Positions 20,785-34,000 are shown, counted from the first letter of the stretch. The stretch: 64,000 nt of DNA from Eutypella sp. D-1 (GCA_023313575.1 JAJTTP010000004.1:2480001-2544000), one strand, 5' to 3'. Notes: generated by a model from the sequence alone, not told the origin. Program-made: numbers and translations.

Positions 20785-23094
20785 TAGAAATGATTGGAGG
20801 AGGGTACATAAAGCGCTTCAAAGTTAGACGGAAATAATCTTAGGTTCTCAGAAACGATGGATAAAGCACCTTATTAGTGATCCACACCATGAGCACCAAT
20901 TCACCGCCTTGCAAGGATCATGATAAATGTAGTCCTAAGTCGATGGGTAATGGTTATTGCCAAGGTTACATCTCTGGGTACCTCGCCCGTCATTCATTCA
21001 TTACTGTCATAGACCCCCTACCGACGGCCAGCTCACCGAACATATCTCCATGAGGCTATGTATGTAACTATTTGTGAGGGGAAGAGCGCCACATGTTACC
21101 CTCACTTCCGTCTGACACCCTACTTCTCAATACTATCATGCGCTAGGTTATGGCAGTTTCTAATCACAACCTACTGTCTACTTCCATTCTGCCAAGCACC
21201 CTGGGGCGGCAGAATTGGCTCAACCACATACGTAGTCCAACCATTGTTGAGGATCGCCAAGAAGAACATTACTGATAGCAAGGGGGGGGTATCTTCAGTA
21301 GGCACGAACACCCGCAGATCCCGAATGGAAGTACAACGTCAGCACGTACTCGACAAAACCCACAGGGGTGTCCAGCTTACCCCGACCACATCATGCGAAC
21401 ACTGCGCCCAATCTTTCAGTGTCTTGTGTTTCTCTTCCAGGTCAAGGGAATCCAGAACATGGACCATCACCTCCGAATCGTCGATCTCGAGGACATAGGG
21501 GAGAACGGAGGGGCTCGTGGAGGGATCTTCCCACGGAAACTCCCTCACTGTATGCCTGATACTAGGGAGATCTATGGAATTGTACAGCGTCTTTTACTTG
21601 GAAAAGCGCACAGAAACCTCTTGATAGGCAGTAGAATGTATAATTTAATCTTGTATCTCCTGCATGTTCACTAAACTATGACAATCATGCATCGATGCCG
21701 TGTGGTCAATAACCAATACATCATGAGATTAGGAAAGTGCTCCTAATATGAACCTAATGATTGAAACAATTATTTATTAGTATTATGGCATTCAAGGACC
21801 GATACATCCAGGATACCAAGCCAGGCCCATTAATCTCGTCCGGCAAGGCATACACGGACAAAACCGATCATTTGCAGGCTCCATTAGGGACATGTCTCAA
21901 TCAAATTGACTAACGGAAGTTTCTTCTTCTAGATTTAAATTAGCTTTCACTAATTTCTACAGCATTACGGAGGCCTTCAGGTTCGGAGGCTCTTGTAGGT
22001 AAACTGTGCTCCACTTGAATATCCCCCTTTCTTTGCTCTCCACTTAGCGTCCAGGGGCAAAAACTCCAGGTTTGAACAAAGCATCGCAATCAAGACTGCC
22101 AGTAAAGTCAATAATACGGCTCATGCGCAAACCACACGAATATTCGCGTGAAGAATTGTGACCAATCATTAAATATTCGGCTATTCTTATTTCCATTTTC
22201 TGGTCTCCAGTTCATGCATGTGCAACCCCGCACCTGTATTTATCCACCTTCTCATTCCTGGCCTGTGACTTTTGCTCCCCGTAATGAATAGATAAGAATT
22301 TCGCGGGGCAATCATCTCGCCCGCCTTTACTCAGAGCCATGTTGTCAAGTGAGCTGAGAGGATCAGAGTAACCGCAGTAGCAGCTGGATGACATCAGCTA
22401 CATGCCAGTAGACCCAGAGTATATCGGGACTATTCCATTCCACTAAAACCTGGCCTCCCTTCGAGATCCTAGGAAGTTTGCAGTGGTCAAATGGTGAACC
22501 ATGGAACAGCACAACTCCTAATGCGAACACCCAAATAATCCGATTGTGATTGACAATTACCGATACAGGGAGTTGTTGATTATGTACGTGATTATTCAAA
22601 TTGATAGGGACTATGCTGATGCGACGGATAATAGTGGCAGTAGATAGATCTGGGATCCCGCCCGATTTCTTGCCAACTCCTACAGCCTCGGCACTTCAAG
22701 AACGGCGTATATACCACAGAATCACATAGGCTTTAGAAAAGCCACTTGCTGGGTCTCTTGGCAGTGTGATGCAGTGCTCCGATCCCAGCATCGCCGACCC
22801 TTACGTGATCCAGTAGACTCCTCAAGATCCCGCCGAAATATGCCCAACGCCAAAGCCACCCCCCTCCCCCCTTCACAGGGCACCACCATAACGGATGGCC
22901 GAACTTCTTATCATCATAGCCTATTTATGCAACCATCATCTCGAGGCTGAAGCCATGTAAAAGCTCACTGGTCGAGCTCACCGAAATCGATGTGTAAGCA
23001 TGATGCATCTGCACACACCCATACGACGAACACATACATATGCGCTGCCCTACGCTAAGCCACCGCGGCGGTGGGGTGACGCTATAGTGTGCTG

Positions 23095-23265
23095 TGCATG
23101 CATGCAGCCCCAGGGCTCTGCAGGCACGTGCATCAGCAAAGGCCGGGCGAGGGCGAGGGCGAAAGGGCGACAACAATGTTAGCCACGCATATAGCACATA
23201 GAGCCCACAAGGCAGACAATTCTACAAGCGTTTCAACCTTACGTAATAACAACTTATAAGACTAT
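23095..23265. repeat. Diverged repeat, left copy (relative at 25335-25605)
   Basis: It shares AGACAATTCTACAA and the following roughly 25 bp with 25559-25600, differing there mostly by C-to-T type changes. Upstream, GGCTCTGCA, GCATCAGCA and GGGCGAGG blocks recur in the same order in the right copy. Both copies are in the same orientation and flank the 3-ketosphinganine reductase gene. Confidence 0.55.
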
Positions 23266-23289
23266 ATACAGTTAAGGAGGCGAAGAAAG

Positions 23290-23400
23290 ATAAGGGAGTA
23301 ACTAACTGCATTGCATTATATTAACGGTCCTGGTACCTTATAATACAGCATATATACGGCCACCTGTATTTTAATGTAATACAATGCATTACAGTTAAAG
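23290..23400. repeat. RIP-decayed relative of the hAT element
   Basis: This interval aligns by eye with the left end of the hAT element at 18903: AACTAACTGCA, then ACGGTCCTGGT, then ACGGCCACCT occur in the same order and spacing. Intervening GCACGGCACGGCAC-type sequence is replaced by GCATTGCATTATAT-type sequence. The changes are overwhelmingly C-to-T and G-to-A, as RIP would produce. Only about 110 bp of the element are represented. Confidence 0.7.
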
Positions 23401-23772
23401 ACTATACAAAGGAGTATCACAAGAATGTAAGTCTAAAATATAGACCAACCAATATAACCCTAGGCATTCCTGCAAAAGGAAAACATGCCAAAACCAGCTA
23501 ATATGTAAGAGCCAAAGGATCTGTTAAAGATGCCGCTCAAATATACTGTGTGTCTATGGAAATTTATATATCCCAACTTATTCTACCGATAAGTATCGGC
23601 TTCCATTCATTCCGTTTGATAGTTTCTGGAGAATCAATCAATCAATCCTGACCTCGTTCAAGACGATCTTACCTAAGACTAAGAAAAAGAAGAGATGAGT
23701 CATGGCCCTTACAAACCAAAGAGAATTATTAGGTGTCTGAATCTATTCCAAGCCCTACAAGCCCTTGTAACA

Positions 23773-24868
23773 CTATTTGTTCTTCTTTGCCCACGTCGAG
23801 ACCACATTGTTCATATCCCAGGTGACATAAAGCATTATGAATGGCAAGATCGAGGCCATCACTGTATCGATGAACCAGTTATTCCTAGGCGAGTTACCCA
23901 TGGCGCTCCACCGCATTAGATTGCCGAGAAATGATGTCGTGATGAAGTAGCGACCCTTCTCGAGGCCGGCAATAGACAGGCTGGCGACTTCATCCGCGCT
24001 CTGGGGCTTGTCGGCTCCCTCGAGCTCGTGGGTGACTTGAGGCTTGGTCGCATTCTCGCGATCATAGCAGGCAGTGGTAATTGAGTTGGGCAGGACCAGG
24101 TGCACTTCGATAGGGACGTCGGGGTAGAGCCGGACCTCCATGACGAGGGAGTCGGCGAGGGCGCGGAGTGCGAACTTGGACGGCGTGTAGGTGCCGTGGC
24201 CGGCTGAGGAGAACGTGGAGAGGATAGAGCCCGTAAAGATGATGTGCTTGGCGGCGGGACGGGATTGGCTGGTCGAGGGTTGCTTTGCTCCCTGTCCAGT
24301 GGGAAGCCAGGCGCGCATGATGGCTTGAGACATTTCGGCGGAGCCAAAGTAGTTGACATCCACTACAATAAACCTTTCGTGAGCAACGTACTGCATAGTA
24401 GACCTAAGAGGTCACTGCTTACTGTTGTAGCGAGCAGCCTTCATGGCTTCGTCCTCGGTCCACAACATAGGCGTCGAGAGGCCAGCCAGGCACCACACAA
24501 TCTCGGGAGGTTGCCCGTTGTTCCAGGCGGTGGCATCAACTACAACCCACTCGGCGTAGCCGGGCTCGGCCACATCGGCCGCAATGGCGTAGAAGCGCTG
24601 CGTCTCGGGCGACTTCGCTTGCGTCTTGATGCTCTTTATCGCCTCGTCGAGCTTCGCCTGGTTCCTCGACACGATGACGATATTCGCACCTTTCCTCGAG
24701 AAGATACGCGCGGCACTGAGTCCGGTGCCCTCAGAACCGCCCGTCATGAGGATAGTCTGGTTGCCTAAGATCAGTGGCTGTGCCTGCGGCGCCGTGTTTG
24801 CGCCTGCCCCCAGCAATTGAACTTACACGGCCCTCGACGGGCATGTGGTTGTGGCTAAACCAGCCCAT
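23773..24868 (-). CDS. 3-ketodihydrosphingosine (3-ketosphinganine) reductase
   Basis: Three exons: 24868-24829, 24764-24423 and 24362-23773, with introns of 64 and 60 bp, giving 323 residues. It is a short-chain dehydrogenase/reductase with the Rossmann glycine motif G22-G-S-E-G-T-G28 and S-R-N near the end of the second strand, consistent with NADPH use. The conserved segment A-W-N-N-G-Q-P-P-E-I-V-W-C is typical of the TSC10/KsrA family. The catalytic set is S173, Y186 and K190 (Y-T-P-S-K). A C-terminal hydrophobic segment (after N-N-W-F-I-D-T) is the membrane anchor seen in the ER-bound fungal enzymes. It reduces 3-ketodihydrosphingosine to dihydrosphingosine, the second step of sphingolipid synthesis. 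The first donor is best read as C|GTGTAA, because the nearby GTAAGT breaks the frame. The family assignment is firm; the exact first-exon junction is less so. Confidence 0.9.
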
Positions 24869-25334
24869 TCTTTTCGCAATGAGACGGCGTGATACACGAA
24901 TGAAAGATAAAATGGCTGACGTTTGAATCTCGCGATCGTTTGGATCGTGAGCTCAACAGTAAAGATCACGTTTGCAGTCAGGCAGCTCTGGAGAAAATGG
25001 GGAAATCGTATTAAGGGAGGAGCAGCTGTGGCCCCGACGCAAGGGGTTGAGCCGCCCGGCTCTATTTGGTTCAGTTGGTTGGTTACACATAAATCACATC
25101 TTGTTTGTCAATCCCTACCTGTATTTTCGACATATGAGTTATACTTCTTAGCAAGTCATGCACATATGGCACCGCCTCGCCAAACACTCGCTCTAAGCCT
25201 ACGCCACGGTGATACTAAACTGTTTGTGCGTGTTTGGATGCTTAGATGTACTCGTGGACCGGTGGACTGGCGGACTGACGTGGGCCTTTCAGAACCGTCC
25301 AGTTCATTATGAACTCAGGCAGGCATGATAAATC

Positions 25335-25605
25335 AGCTCCAACACGCCCAAGGCTCTGCAATCAATAGTCGCGCCCGCATCAGCATGAGCTGGGCGAGGA
25401 CGAAGCAATAGCACTCTGGCACTATAACGTCATTGTAGAGTACACGTAGGCCAGCCACAAGTAACCGACTGCGCTCCCATGCAAGGAGTCTCCAGCCACG
25501 CCAGTCGAAGAGAGACGAGCAAGGCGTGCGTTGGTCAGGCACATAGGCGTCACAAACCAGACAATTCTACAAACATCTCAACCTCACGCACCAACCTCAC
25601 TCAAC
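25335..25605. repeat. Diverged repeat, right copy (relative at 23095-23265)
   Basis: Same orientation as the left copy and longer. The best-preserved shared block begins AGACAATTCTACAA at 25559. The right copy keeps C where the left copy has T, so it is the less decayed of the two. Confidence 0.55.
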
Positions 25606-25630
25606 AACAACACACACACACACACGCACA
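25606..25630. repeat. CA dinucleotide microsatellite
   Basis: About nine consecutive CA units, with a single CG interruption near the end. Confidence 0.8.
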
Positions 25631-25757
25631 AGTGTTACAAACTACTCATTCCAAAATAGACCTACCTACTGATAACAGAAATCACGTGGCGATAGGATCG
25701 TCCAGACCCTGTCTTGGCGATCCATCTCCTTTGGTAGTAACCCTTCAGATATGAAAG

Positions 25758-26058
25758 TGTCACGGTTAGGAAAAGGACCGGGGACCCCCCTTTTGGGGCT
25801 TGGCCCTGTGGCGCTCGTACGCCCTATAAATAGGGCTCCCAGCCATCTAGTAGGGTAGTTATTCTTCTATTCTCCCTCTCGCAGAGGGCTCCCACAGGTC
25901 GCCCAGAATGGGCTCGGTTGAACGTGACAGAAAGGGAATGGGAATCACTCTTATCTAGATAGTCTCTCCTTTAGCTAGCCAGCGATTAATCTAAGTATTC
26001 ATCCCTTCTACATCTTCTGTTATTTAAAATCAAGACCAGTGGTGACGGCTTCGTTACA
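25758..26058 (+). mobile_element. Solo LTR (copy 1)
   Basis: The interval starts TGTCACGGTT and ends GGCTTCGTTACA, giving TG..CA ends over about 301 bp. A TATA box lies within the palindrome CCCTATAAATAGGG near 25825. No gag or pol sequence adjoins it. A second member at 59202-59594 shares ordered blocks (CGTGACAGAA, AGTCTCTC, GCGA..AAT.TAAG, ATCCCTTCT, the 3' CTTCGTTA end). No clean 5-bp target duplication was found. The retrotransposon superfamily cannot be told from the LTR alone. Confidence 0.65.
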
Positions 26059-27297
26059 ATAAGACGACACGAAACGATACGATTGCACAGATGAGACCGA
26101 GATGGCAAGGCCAGGAAAGCCCATGATACTGAGCGTTGAGAAAAGCGTTGCTTTGGGCATTTCATTTCATTTCATTTCAGAACTCTTCCGCTCTCGTCCT
26201 CGCCCTCGCCCTTCCTCCACACACACACACACTCTCTCTCTCCTTTTGCCCGAGAACTATGTAGGTAGACAGACATGGGAAGGGGTGGTCGCGTCGGGGG
26301 ATCTTGAACACCAATGGTATATCCTCTTTGCTCTGGCCGCCAAAACCGAATCAAAAACCAACCAAACAAACCGATTAAACCCCCGGGCCATTTGCCAGTT
26401 TATACCACGCAAGCCAGTCCAAGTCGCTCGCTACGCTCATAAACCCCCTCCCTCTCCAGCCGTTCATAGCTGTTCTTTTTCCTCACACACGCCCCCCTCC
26501 CCCCCCTCCTTTTCATTGCCCGATATGCCTGACAAATATGCCCGTGTTGCCATGAATTTTTCCCAAGACCCTGTTTGTATGATTTGATGAGACCATGCGA
26601 TAACCCAACCCCCCACTCTGTGTGCATCCTGTCCGTACAGACCAGACCAGGTCGGAAGCCCAACCCAGCTTTTTTTATAAGTCCCAGTGAAATTCATACA
26701 GCAGTATAAAAACAAGCCACTTTCGCCGGGTAAATAATTCGAGAACGCTTGGTAGTTGAGGTTTCCCCCCGCGGCGTCAAGAGCTGATTCGAACACGCCA
26801 TGATGCCAAAGCCCATGGGAAGAGGAAGCCAGCATAATGAGGCGAAAAGCGAGGGAGCCGAAAGGAGACCGAAACGAAATTGGCAAGTGGTGAACTAGCC
26901 GGAGCAGAATACCCAGGGACAATCCGTGGAATTTCCGGAAACGTAGACAATAAATAGAAGTTATGGTAACAATGGGAGAGAAAATCGTTCTCGGCGCGCG
27001 CCGACCTTTGAACTCCAATATCTGCTGGGATAAACTGATAAAAAAGATCGAAATTTTGATAGTAATGAACCGGCCGTGCATGCAATAAAAATCCAGAGCT
27101 CATTATCGACGTGAATAGTACAAGAAAAAGGGATTGGGGGTATCAATAAAAATTGTTAAAATAATAGTTCCAGGAAGTGATAAGGATACTTCTTCGACAA
27201 TGCGAACGAAGCTGAGGTAGTGATTCAGATGTCATATATTGTATCGTAAGTCGTTGCGATCAATAGTGGCCATATGCGTCCGAGGGCCGGAGTCCAC

Positions 27298-30200
27298 TCA
27301 GACGGCCACAGCGTTGTTCGTGTTGTTGCTGTTGTTATTGTTGTGCCGGTCTCGCGAGATCCAGCCGAAGAGGTCCGTTTTTTGAGCTGGGGTGGCAGGA
27401 GTACCCTCGGATGGAATTCGGGGGATGGCGGTCTCTCGAGGCTCGAGGAGTAAGCTTTTACGATAGTAGCTAATTTGAACATTCGTGTTCTTATCCGCCT
27501 GCTTAACCCGCAGTACTTCGGCCTCGATCCAGTCCTGCATAACTGGCAGATCGTTGAGCCTGTAGGGGATCTGGAATCTCTGCAGCTCGCCGATGATCTT
27601 CGCGGTTCGAGAGTGTTTATCGAAGTTCACGATGGTCAGTCCCTGTTCACTTCCCGACGGACTACCGATCTGCCTGGTGGCAGGGTTGCCGACATCGACG
27701 AAGTTTAGATCCGTCAGGAACATGCCGAGGAATGGTAGGCAGGGAGGAACGTGCTCTTGAAGACGTGCTCGGACCACCTTGTTGTTGCCAGTAGGCTCGA
27801 CGATGGCCTGGAGGGTGCTGAGCATCTCTCGCCTCTTGGGGCTGATGACATCCCAAGTCCTGTGGAGCCGGCTGATGATCGAGCTGTTCAGGCTGCAGTT
27901 GATGGCCATCAAACCATCATAATTCTTGAGCTCAAGACACTGGTGGGCGATCTTGATCCATTGCTTGATGACCGAAGCCCGTTTCTTGACATCAGGGTAT
28001 TGCAAGATGGTATCCGTCACTAAGTTCGAGAGGCCAGTCGAGAACGCAGACATCGCCTTGACGTTCGGTGTGTCAGCACCGCCCTTCTTCATCCACTGAG
28101 AGCCGAGGAGCTCCTCGGGCAAGATCGCGCAGAATATGCTCATCTGCTTCAGCGTAAGTTGGCGGGCAATCTCGACAGGATCGAAGTCCATGATTGAAGG
28201 TGAGGTTCCACCCATCTTCCAGTTGTTGAGCAGATTCTGCTGGCTCTTCGTGATCGTGGGGTTGGGTGATGGCGCATCAGCAGGCGCGGACTGCGAGACG
28301 GACGAGTTCGTCCTGCCTATGGAGGACATCAGACGAGGAACCAGGAGGGTCTCGGTAGAGGAAACGCGCTTGGCAAGCTCCTCGAGACGCTTCCCAGCGG
28401 TGGGGAGCACAGGCCCCAGCTTAGACTCGGCGAAGTGCTGGATAAGCGGCAAGGCTTCCTGGTCGGACGAGTTCCGCCAGTGAGACTCCAGCCATCCTTT
28501 GAAGACGTTGTAGACACGAAGTCGGACTGGATTGGCGATTTGGGGCGCCTCCCCTACGTAGTCGAATCGATCGATCAGAGCCTCGACGAGCTTCACAGGC
28601 GTGCAAAACAACCTGAAGGTGAGGTAGAAGGTTGAGACGAATATTGCGTCTGGCGTGGACTCGTGGGTCGTCAAGCGCTCTACGAGGGCTGGCAAGGAAC
28701 CGCCGGTGACCTGGCCTTCCTTGTTGTGTATTAATTCATGGGCGAAGGTCTTCTCCATAAGTCTCGATTCGACATCGTCCACCTCGTCGTTCGTACCACA
28801 GCTTCCGGTGGCGCTTAAACTAGACAATGACGGTTGAGCCTTGGGCATAAGAGATATATCGGGTGTGGTTGCACGAGTGGAAGTTGCCGACACCACACTT
28901 GATTCCGAGTCTCGACTGAGGTAAGTGCTGCTAGTCCCTGCGCTGGACGCAGTGAGGGTATCAGAGCGGAACGAAGTTTGGTACCCGCTGTCGTCGTGCG
29001 AGGGCTCGACAGGGCTGTACCCATCTGCCGTGAGCAGACAAGTAGTGAGCTTCGGCAGTGGAGGCAGGCTGGGGCGGATCGATGACACGGTAGACTCCAC
29101 AGTCGATTCCACAGTCGAACCTACGGTCGATACGCCGTCGTCCGTTGCTCTCGACTGGGGGCGCGAGGGAGGTGGTCCCTCCGTCTCCGAAGCCACGGGT
29201 ATGTCGGGTAGTGGCTTGTCCATCGATTCGGCGATCGAGCGGGCAGGTGCTGATGGCGAGTCGGAGGCGTTGCTCTCGATGAGACTATTCCTCTGCTGCG
29301 GCGGCGTCTGAGGCCGGCTCTCCACCACGCTGTCGAACACCTGCAAGTCCAAGCCCAGATCAACCTGCTCGCCCTCGAACTCGAAATCGCCGATTCTCTC
29401 GATCATCCATTTCGTCTTGGCCACGCATTCGCCCGCTGCCTTCACACAACCCGTCGCGGCGTATAACAGGCGGCCGTTATCTTGGGGCATGATGACGTCC
29501 TCCATATCGGGGTCGGACCCGTCTTTGCTCAAAATTTCCCGTGCCGAGTACACGAGGTCTCGAATACGATCATACATTACGGCGTGGGCCTGATCCAGCG
29601 TCTCCGAGACATGTGGGTTATGGTTGCAAACCGCTGCGACGACGGCGAGAAGCTGACCGCCGGAAATGGCGGACTGTTTGATGGCCAGCGCCAGATCTGG
29701 GCGTGACTGAGACTGTAAGTGCAACCTGCCAATAAAGGATCCAAGGTACGACAAGAAAGTGTCGTGGCTCGCGTTGAGCCGTTCCGAGACAAGTTTCTGT
29801 GGGTGCGAGGTGGGTGAAGGGCCGGCTAGAGACACCCTGTGGGAGATGGTGGCAGCCGACACACGATTACAGTGCGACGTCTGTGATAACCGATAACTCG
29901 TGCTATTGGGGGGTGAGTAGACGGATGACAAACGCTTGTTGGACGGATCGCTCGTTTGTGCGCCCTCAATCGACTGGGGGGCTAGGCCGCCATCGTCCGT
30001 GCATGCTTGGTGCGTCTCGTCGATTCCGACGCGGGAACCTGCATATTGAGCGTCATCCCGATAATTCTCGAAACCGTTCGACTCGGCAGGTGGCGTCGGT
30101 GGGACGTATGATTCCTCCACAACAGTCGCCATCACCGTAACTGACGGAGCTCGTAACCGTCTATCCTCGTCCAACAGATCCAAGAATCGTACACCCTTGA

Positions 30201-31009
30201 CGATAATCTTGAACGCCTTCAAAATCATCTCATCGATGACGTCGTTAATTTCGTCCATTGTGTGCGGAGGGAGCGCTCTGAGTATCTCCTGCAAGCGCTT
30301 CGCCGTCTTCACCAATGACGAAAGCTCGGACAATAGAGATTTTCGGCTGCGCCTGAGGCCATCATTCCGCTGTATTGTCGCGGATTCTCTCGTTAAGCAG
30401 TTGGTTTTCTCCTACAGGCTAGTTAGCAATTCATAGGCCTCAGCCAGCGGACACTTCGGGAGGGCTTCATACTAAAAGATATCGAACACCTGCAATAATT
30501 CCCTTCATGAACTCCTGGTTGCCAAATATGTCTTGGTCGTTGGTTGCCGTACTCCTCAGCAAGTCCCAGAAGTTCAGGAGCGCGTTAAGCAGATTTCTCA
30601 TTTCTTCCGGATCGTAGGCGTCACAATAATTCGTTGGCAGCCATCCTCTCGCTCCAGAAAGGAGTAGTGTACCGTCTGCCCACCCATTCGTGTGGATCGA
30701 GTGAACAAGGACCACGTCACCCTCATTTAGCGGCAGGGTCACGGTCGCGTCGCTCATGGCGTATGTCGGGTGAAATGGATAAAATGCTCGGAGGAAGTTG
30801 TGAAATATGGGCTGCGGTGGTGTCGGTTGAGAGATGAGCATCTCCTGAGAACTGCTGGGTGTTATCGGCGGTGTTATGTCGGATCGGGCGTAAGGATGTG
30901 TTGAGGCAGCCGCCTCCTCTTCGTGAGATTCATGGCTCCGGTCCTTATGTATTGATAGGGGTGCCACCTGCAAGCTTGACCGGCGGGTCGGTTGCTCGTC
31001 CAGCATCAT
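27298..31009 (-). CDS. Cdc25-type Ras guanine-nucleotide exchange factor (SH3 + RasGEF_N + RasGEF)
   Basis: Two exons (31009-30473 and 30411-27298) are separated by a 61-bp intron (30412-30472, GTATGA donor, TTGCTAAC branch, TGTAG acceptor), giving 1216 residues. An SH3 domain lies at about 72-130 (A-F-Y-P-F at its start, W-A-D-G-T and G-W-L-P-T-N-Y-C at its end). A helical region at ~190-260 and ~380-530 is followed by a long Ser/Pro/Thr-rich linker. RasGEF_N is at ~735-855, with the characteristic T-F-Y-L-T-F-R-L-F. The catalytic RasGEF domain is at ~920-1160 (F-D-P-V-E-I-A-R-Q-L-T at its start; P-C-L-P-F-L-G-M-F-L-T-D-L is the Ras-binding core). The C-terminus is an Asn-rich tail. It promotes GDP/GTP exchange on Ras, upstream of cAMP and MAPK signalling. 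SH3 plus this order matches yeast Cdc25. The two ATGs at 31009 and 31006 are equivalent. Confidence 0.92.
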
Positions 31010-34000
31010 GATGGCTGTTCAGCAACGACCGTGGAGAACCATGGGAGACTAGCTGCTACTGAACAGAAGGCAATAGCTGACAGATAATCGGTATCTCCCT
31101 CCCAAAGCCCAAATCGTCTGGGGTCCTCAGCTGCCGGACCACCAGCGGTCGTGGATTAGGGGCCGGCGAAGCCTAGACCTTTCCTCCCACAACCAAATCT
31201 GGTCGCCTTGGTGATTCTGGGTCCTGCTAGAGATCGACTCGTATCGCCAATGAGGATCTCCAGCCGTCACAACTACCAGATTTAGCTTCGTAAATTATCT
31301 GCGGTTGAGAAGTCGGTCAGTACGGGCGCGGTATGATACAGTGGGAGTTCTGCAGTCCTCGACCGGAATTGGAAGTGGTAATGGTGCGGAAGGTAGTTGG
31401 GAAGAGCAATAGCGATGTGTAATATTGGCGATAGAATGTTTTGTTTCTCCTACGCGCGAAAGAGGTATACAATTCTAGGGCGTGGGGATTATGGAATGAA
31501 GGGAGGGGAGGAGAATCAACGGGAGCGTTTATCGGGCAGCTGTCGGGATGGAGCGGAAGGGGCAAGACAGGTGGACAGGAATGTTGAAGTTCCTTGAAGA
31601 GCCCAGTCACGATAATAGTGCGGTCGCAGGGAATGCCCTTGACGCAGACTCGCACACGAAACCCGGATACCTGTATAGTTGGTTCCGCGTAGACACCCGC
31701 AATATACCCATGGAAAGGATCATCATGCATCTCTGGGAAGACTGTGTGGCGCGATGATGGGCTACTGGGCTGCTGGGACAGGTGAGAATCATAACGGTTA
31801 TTCAACATACGTACCTCTCTGGCTCTCTCCAGGGTTACTGCCTTTCTCCCCTATTAAGATTCTGCGTTCCCGCCACTACCAGACGATCGATCTGGTGTTG
31901 CGCGAGGACCTTTCGTGTGTGTAACCAACCTTGTACAATCGTGGGGTGCGATGCGATGTGATGCAACGGGATGCTATGCGATGCGACGGGATAGTTGGTT
32001 ATTGGACAGCGCAAGACAGTGAGCGAGTAGGTGAGTAGGCGGATGATATGTGCAATGAGATCAAACCCACCACCACGCAGCAAAGGTCTAGAGCCTAGCC
32101 AAGTACTGAAGTGGGAGGAGAGATTGAGAGGAATTAAGGTGATGACTGATTAGTTAAGTCTCGGTAATATTTGATGCGACGCAGCGATCCACAGGATTCA
32201 AGCGTATCCGGTGTCTCCAGTGTCTCCAGTGTCCCCCAGTCGTCAGTGTCCCCAGTGTATCCAGTTAATTCAGTGTGTTCCCCCCGTCGTAAGTCCTTGT
32301 ACTCCGTAGAACCTGGGAGATAACCTAACCAGATAATCCACCTAGTCACTACCTAGTTAAGGTAAGTGCTAGGGCAAGCAGGTTTAGTCCCCGAAAGTGC
32401 CTGAATACCCTGAATACCCTGGACTTGTCTGGCACACTTCCTAGTAGGTCTCTTAGAGGTTTCCTAGGTCTAACCAGCAAAGGAACCGGTTAAGCCCCCG
32501 TCTTCTTTTGGGGGGACTAGCGGGTTGGCGGAATTTCGTAGCGCTGGGACGATGCTGACGTCCCATAAAAAATTGGCGGAAGTTCGCCGCCAAGGTGAGA
32601 GCCCTGAAGAGCACTCGGTAGATTCCTTTCTCTACGAAGTCTTGGAAGTACGACACAAGGTACTAAGTACGCAGGTACGTACGTATTCAGTGTCCAGCAT
32701 TCAGTTCCGGGAAGCAGAAACGAAAGACCGTTTTGGTGGCGCCGGCGTGGATGTATGTAGTGCAGTATATAATTAGGTCGACACGCAACATGCAACACAC
32801 AACACAGCATGTACCAGTGTGTGTATTCGAGCAGTTGCCGTTCGCCTCGTTAGCCTCAGTCGTCACGAGTGTTAGTTAGAGAGTAGTCCGCATGAGTGGT
32901 GGCCTTTTTCCGCCCTTTTTTTTTCGTCTCTCGTGGTCTTATTACTTGTTATCGTGGCGTAGCGGCTGGTGCGAGGTGGTAATTGGGATGATTGTTTTTG
33001 CTTTTGCTGTCTCTTCTTTTGATGTTTTCTTTTTTTGCCTGCGGTAGTGTCTTATTAAATCGCGTGGTTGGCTTTGGCTTTCTTCTTAGGTGCTGTCTTC
33101 GCTGTAATGTTCAAAGTGTATATATCTCATACACTCGATCCCTGTATCCTTCTCGTCCGTGCGGTGTTGGGAGTTTCAAGTTTCGACCTCGTCTAGTTCA
33201 AGTCCAGGCTGGATAGGCTTGCAGGTTTGCAGGCTTGCAGGCTTGCAGGCTTGCCCGGAGAACAGGTCTCTGTTCCACACGATTCGCAAAGACTGACCGA
33301 AGGAGATGGTCAAGCTTCCGAGAAGCATCCCAATGCGGCCTGGAAGAGGCTGGAAAAGCAATTGTGGCAAAAGAGAGGCAGAAGAAGATAATATTAGCTA
33401 ACTAGAAATGACCTGCTGCCCTTCTTCAAGGACGATGACTACAGTATACAGTGACAGTCCCTGTGGTCCGTGCCAGTGTTGCTTGGGCTGGCTGACTGGC
33501 TTGGCTGGCTTGGCTGGCTGTCTGGTTGAATGGAGAATGCGCACGACCAGAAGGAGGGAACACGATATGCTGGTGATATGTTGGGCGTGTCCAGTCTGGG
33601 TAGCATGCGAGGGGAGCAATGCAATGCACGTTGCACATGGAGAAGGTCGAGAGGATCACCAAGATAGTAGCAACCTTCGAATAATAGCAATAGTACCTAG
33701 CAGCGAGTGGCAGCAGTGGCAGCAGTGGCAGCAGTAACAGTAGAGCAGCCAAAGTCAAATTCAAGGTCGCAGTTACCCAAGTGCCCAAGTGCTCAGTTGC
33801 AGTTGCAGTTGCAGTCGCAGTCGCAGTCGTAGTCGCAGTCCCAGTCGCACTTGCAGCATCCGTATATAATAATGCTACCAGGTAGGTATATAATACTACT
33901 ACTTACATGTAGGTGTATCTATGTATGGGGATTCGTAGATGGGAAGGGCCAATGCGGACCTGCATCTGCACATCCGTCCATCCATTCACCCACCATCCCA

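Larger units (their letters stand above)
20785..23772. other. Gene-poor stretch upstream of the receptor
   Basis: No intact gene is recognised. A minus-strand open stretch (about 21590-21381), ending at a GTAAGC donor-like site, reads like part of an exon (around 60 residues, acidic, no known motif). The right half contains decayed repeats, listed separately at 23095-23265 and 23290-23400. Confidence 0.45.
24869..27297. other. Intergenic between reductase and RasGEF genes
   Basis: It contains the promoter of the reductase, the right copy of a decayed repeat, a CA microsatellite, a solo LTR, and the 3' flank of the RasGEF gene. No further gene is recognised. Confidence 0.6.

Noticed and set aside
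24763..24868. GTAAGT at 24826 as the first donor of the reductase gene
   Set aside because: It breaks the reading frame; the overlapping GTGTAA donor two bases upstream restores the expected residues before the glycine motif.
25753..26063. Target-site duplication for the LTR
   Set aside because: Flanks (GAAAG and ATAAG) do not match, so exact ends or the duplication cannot be claimed.
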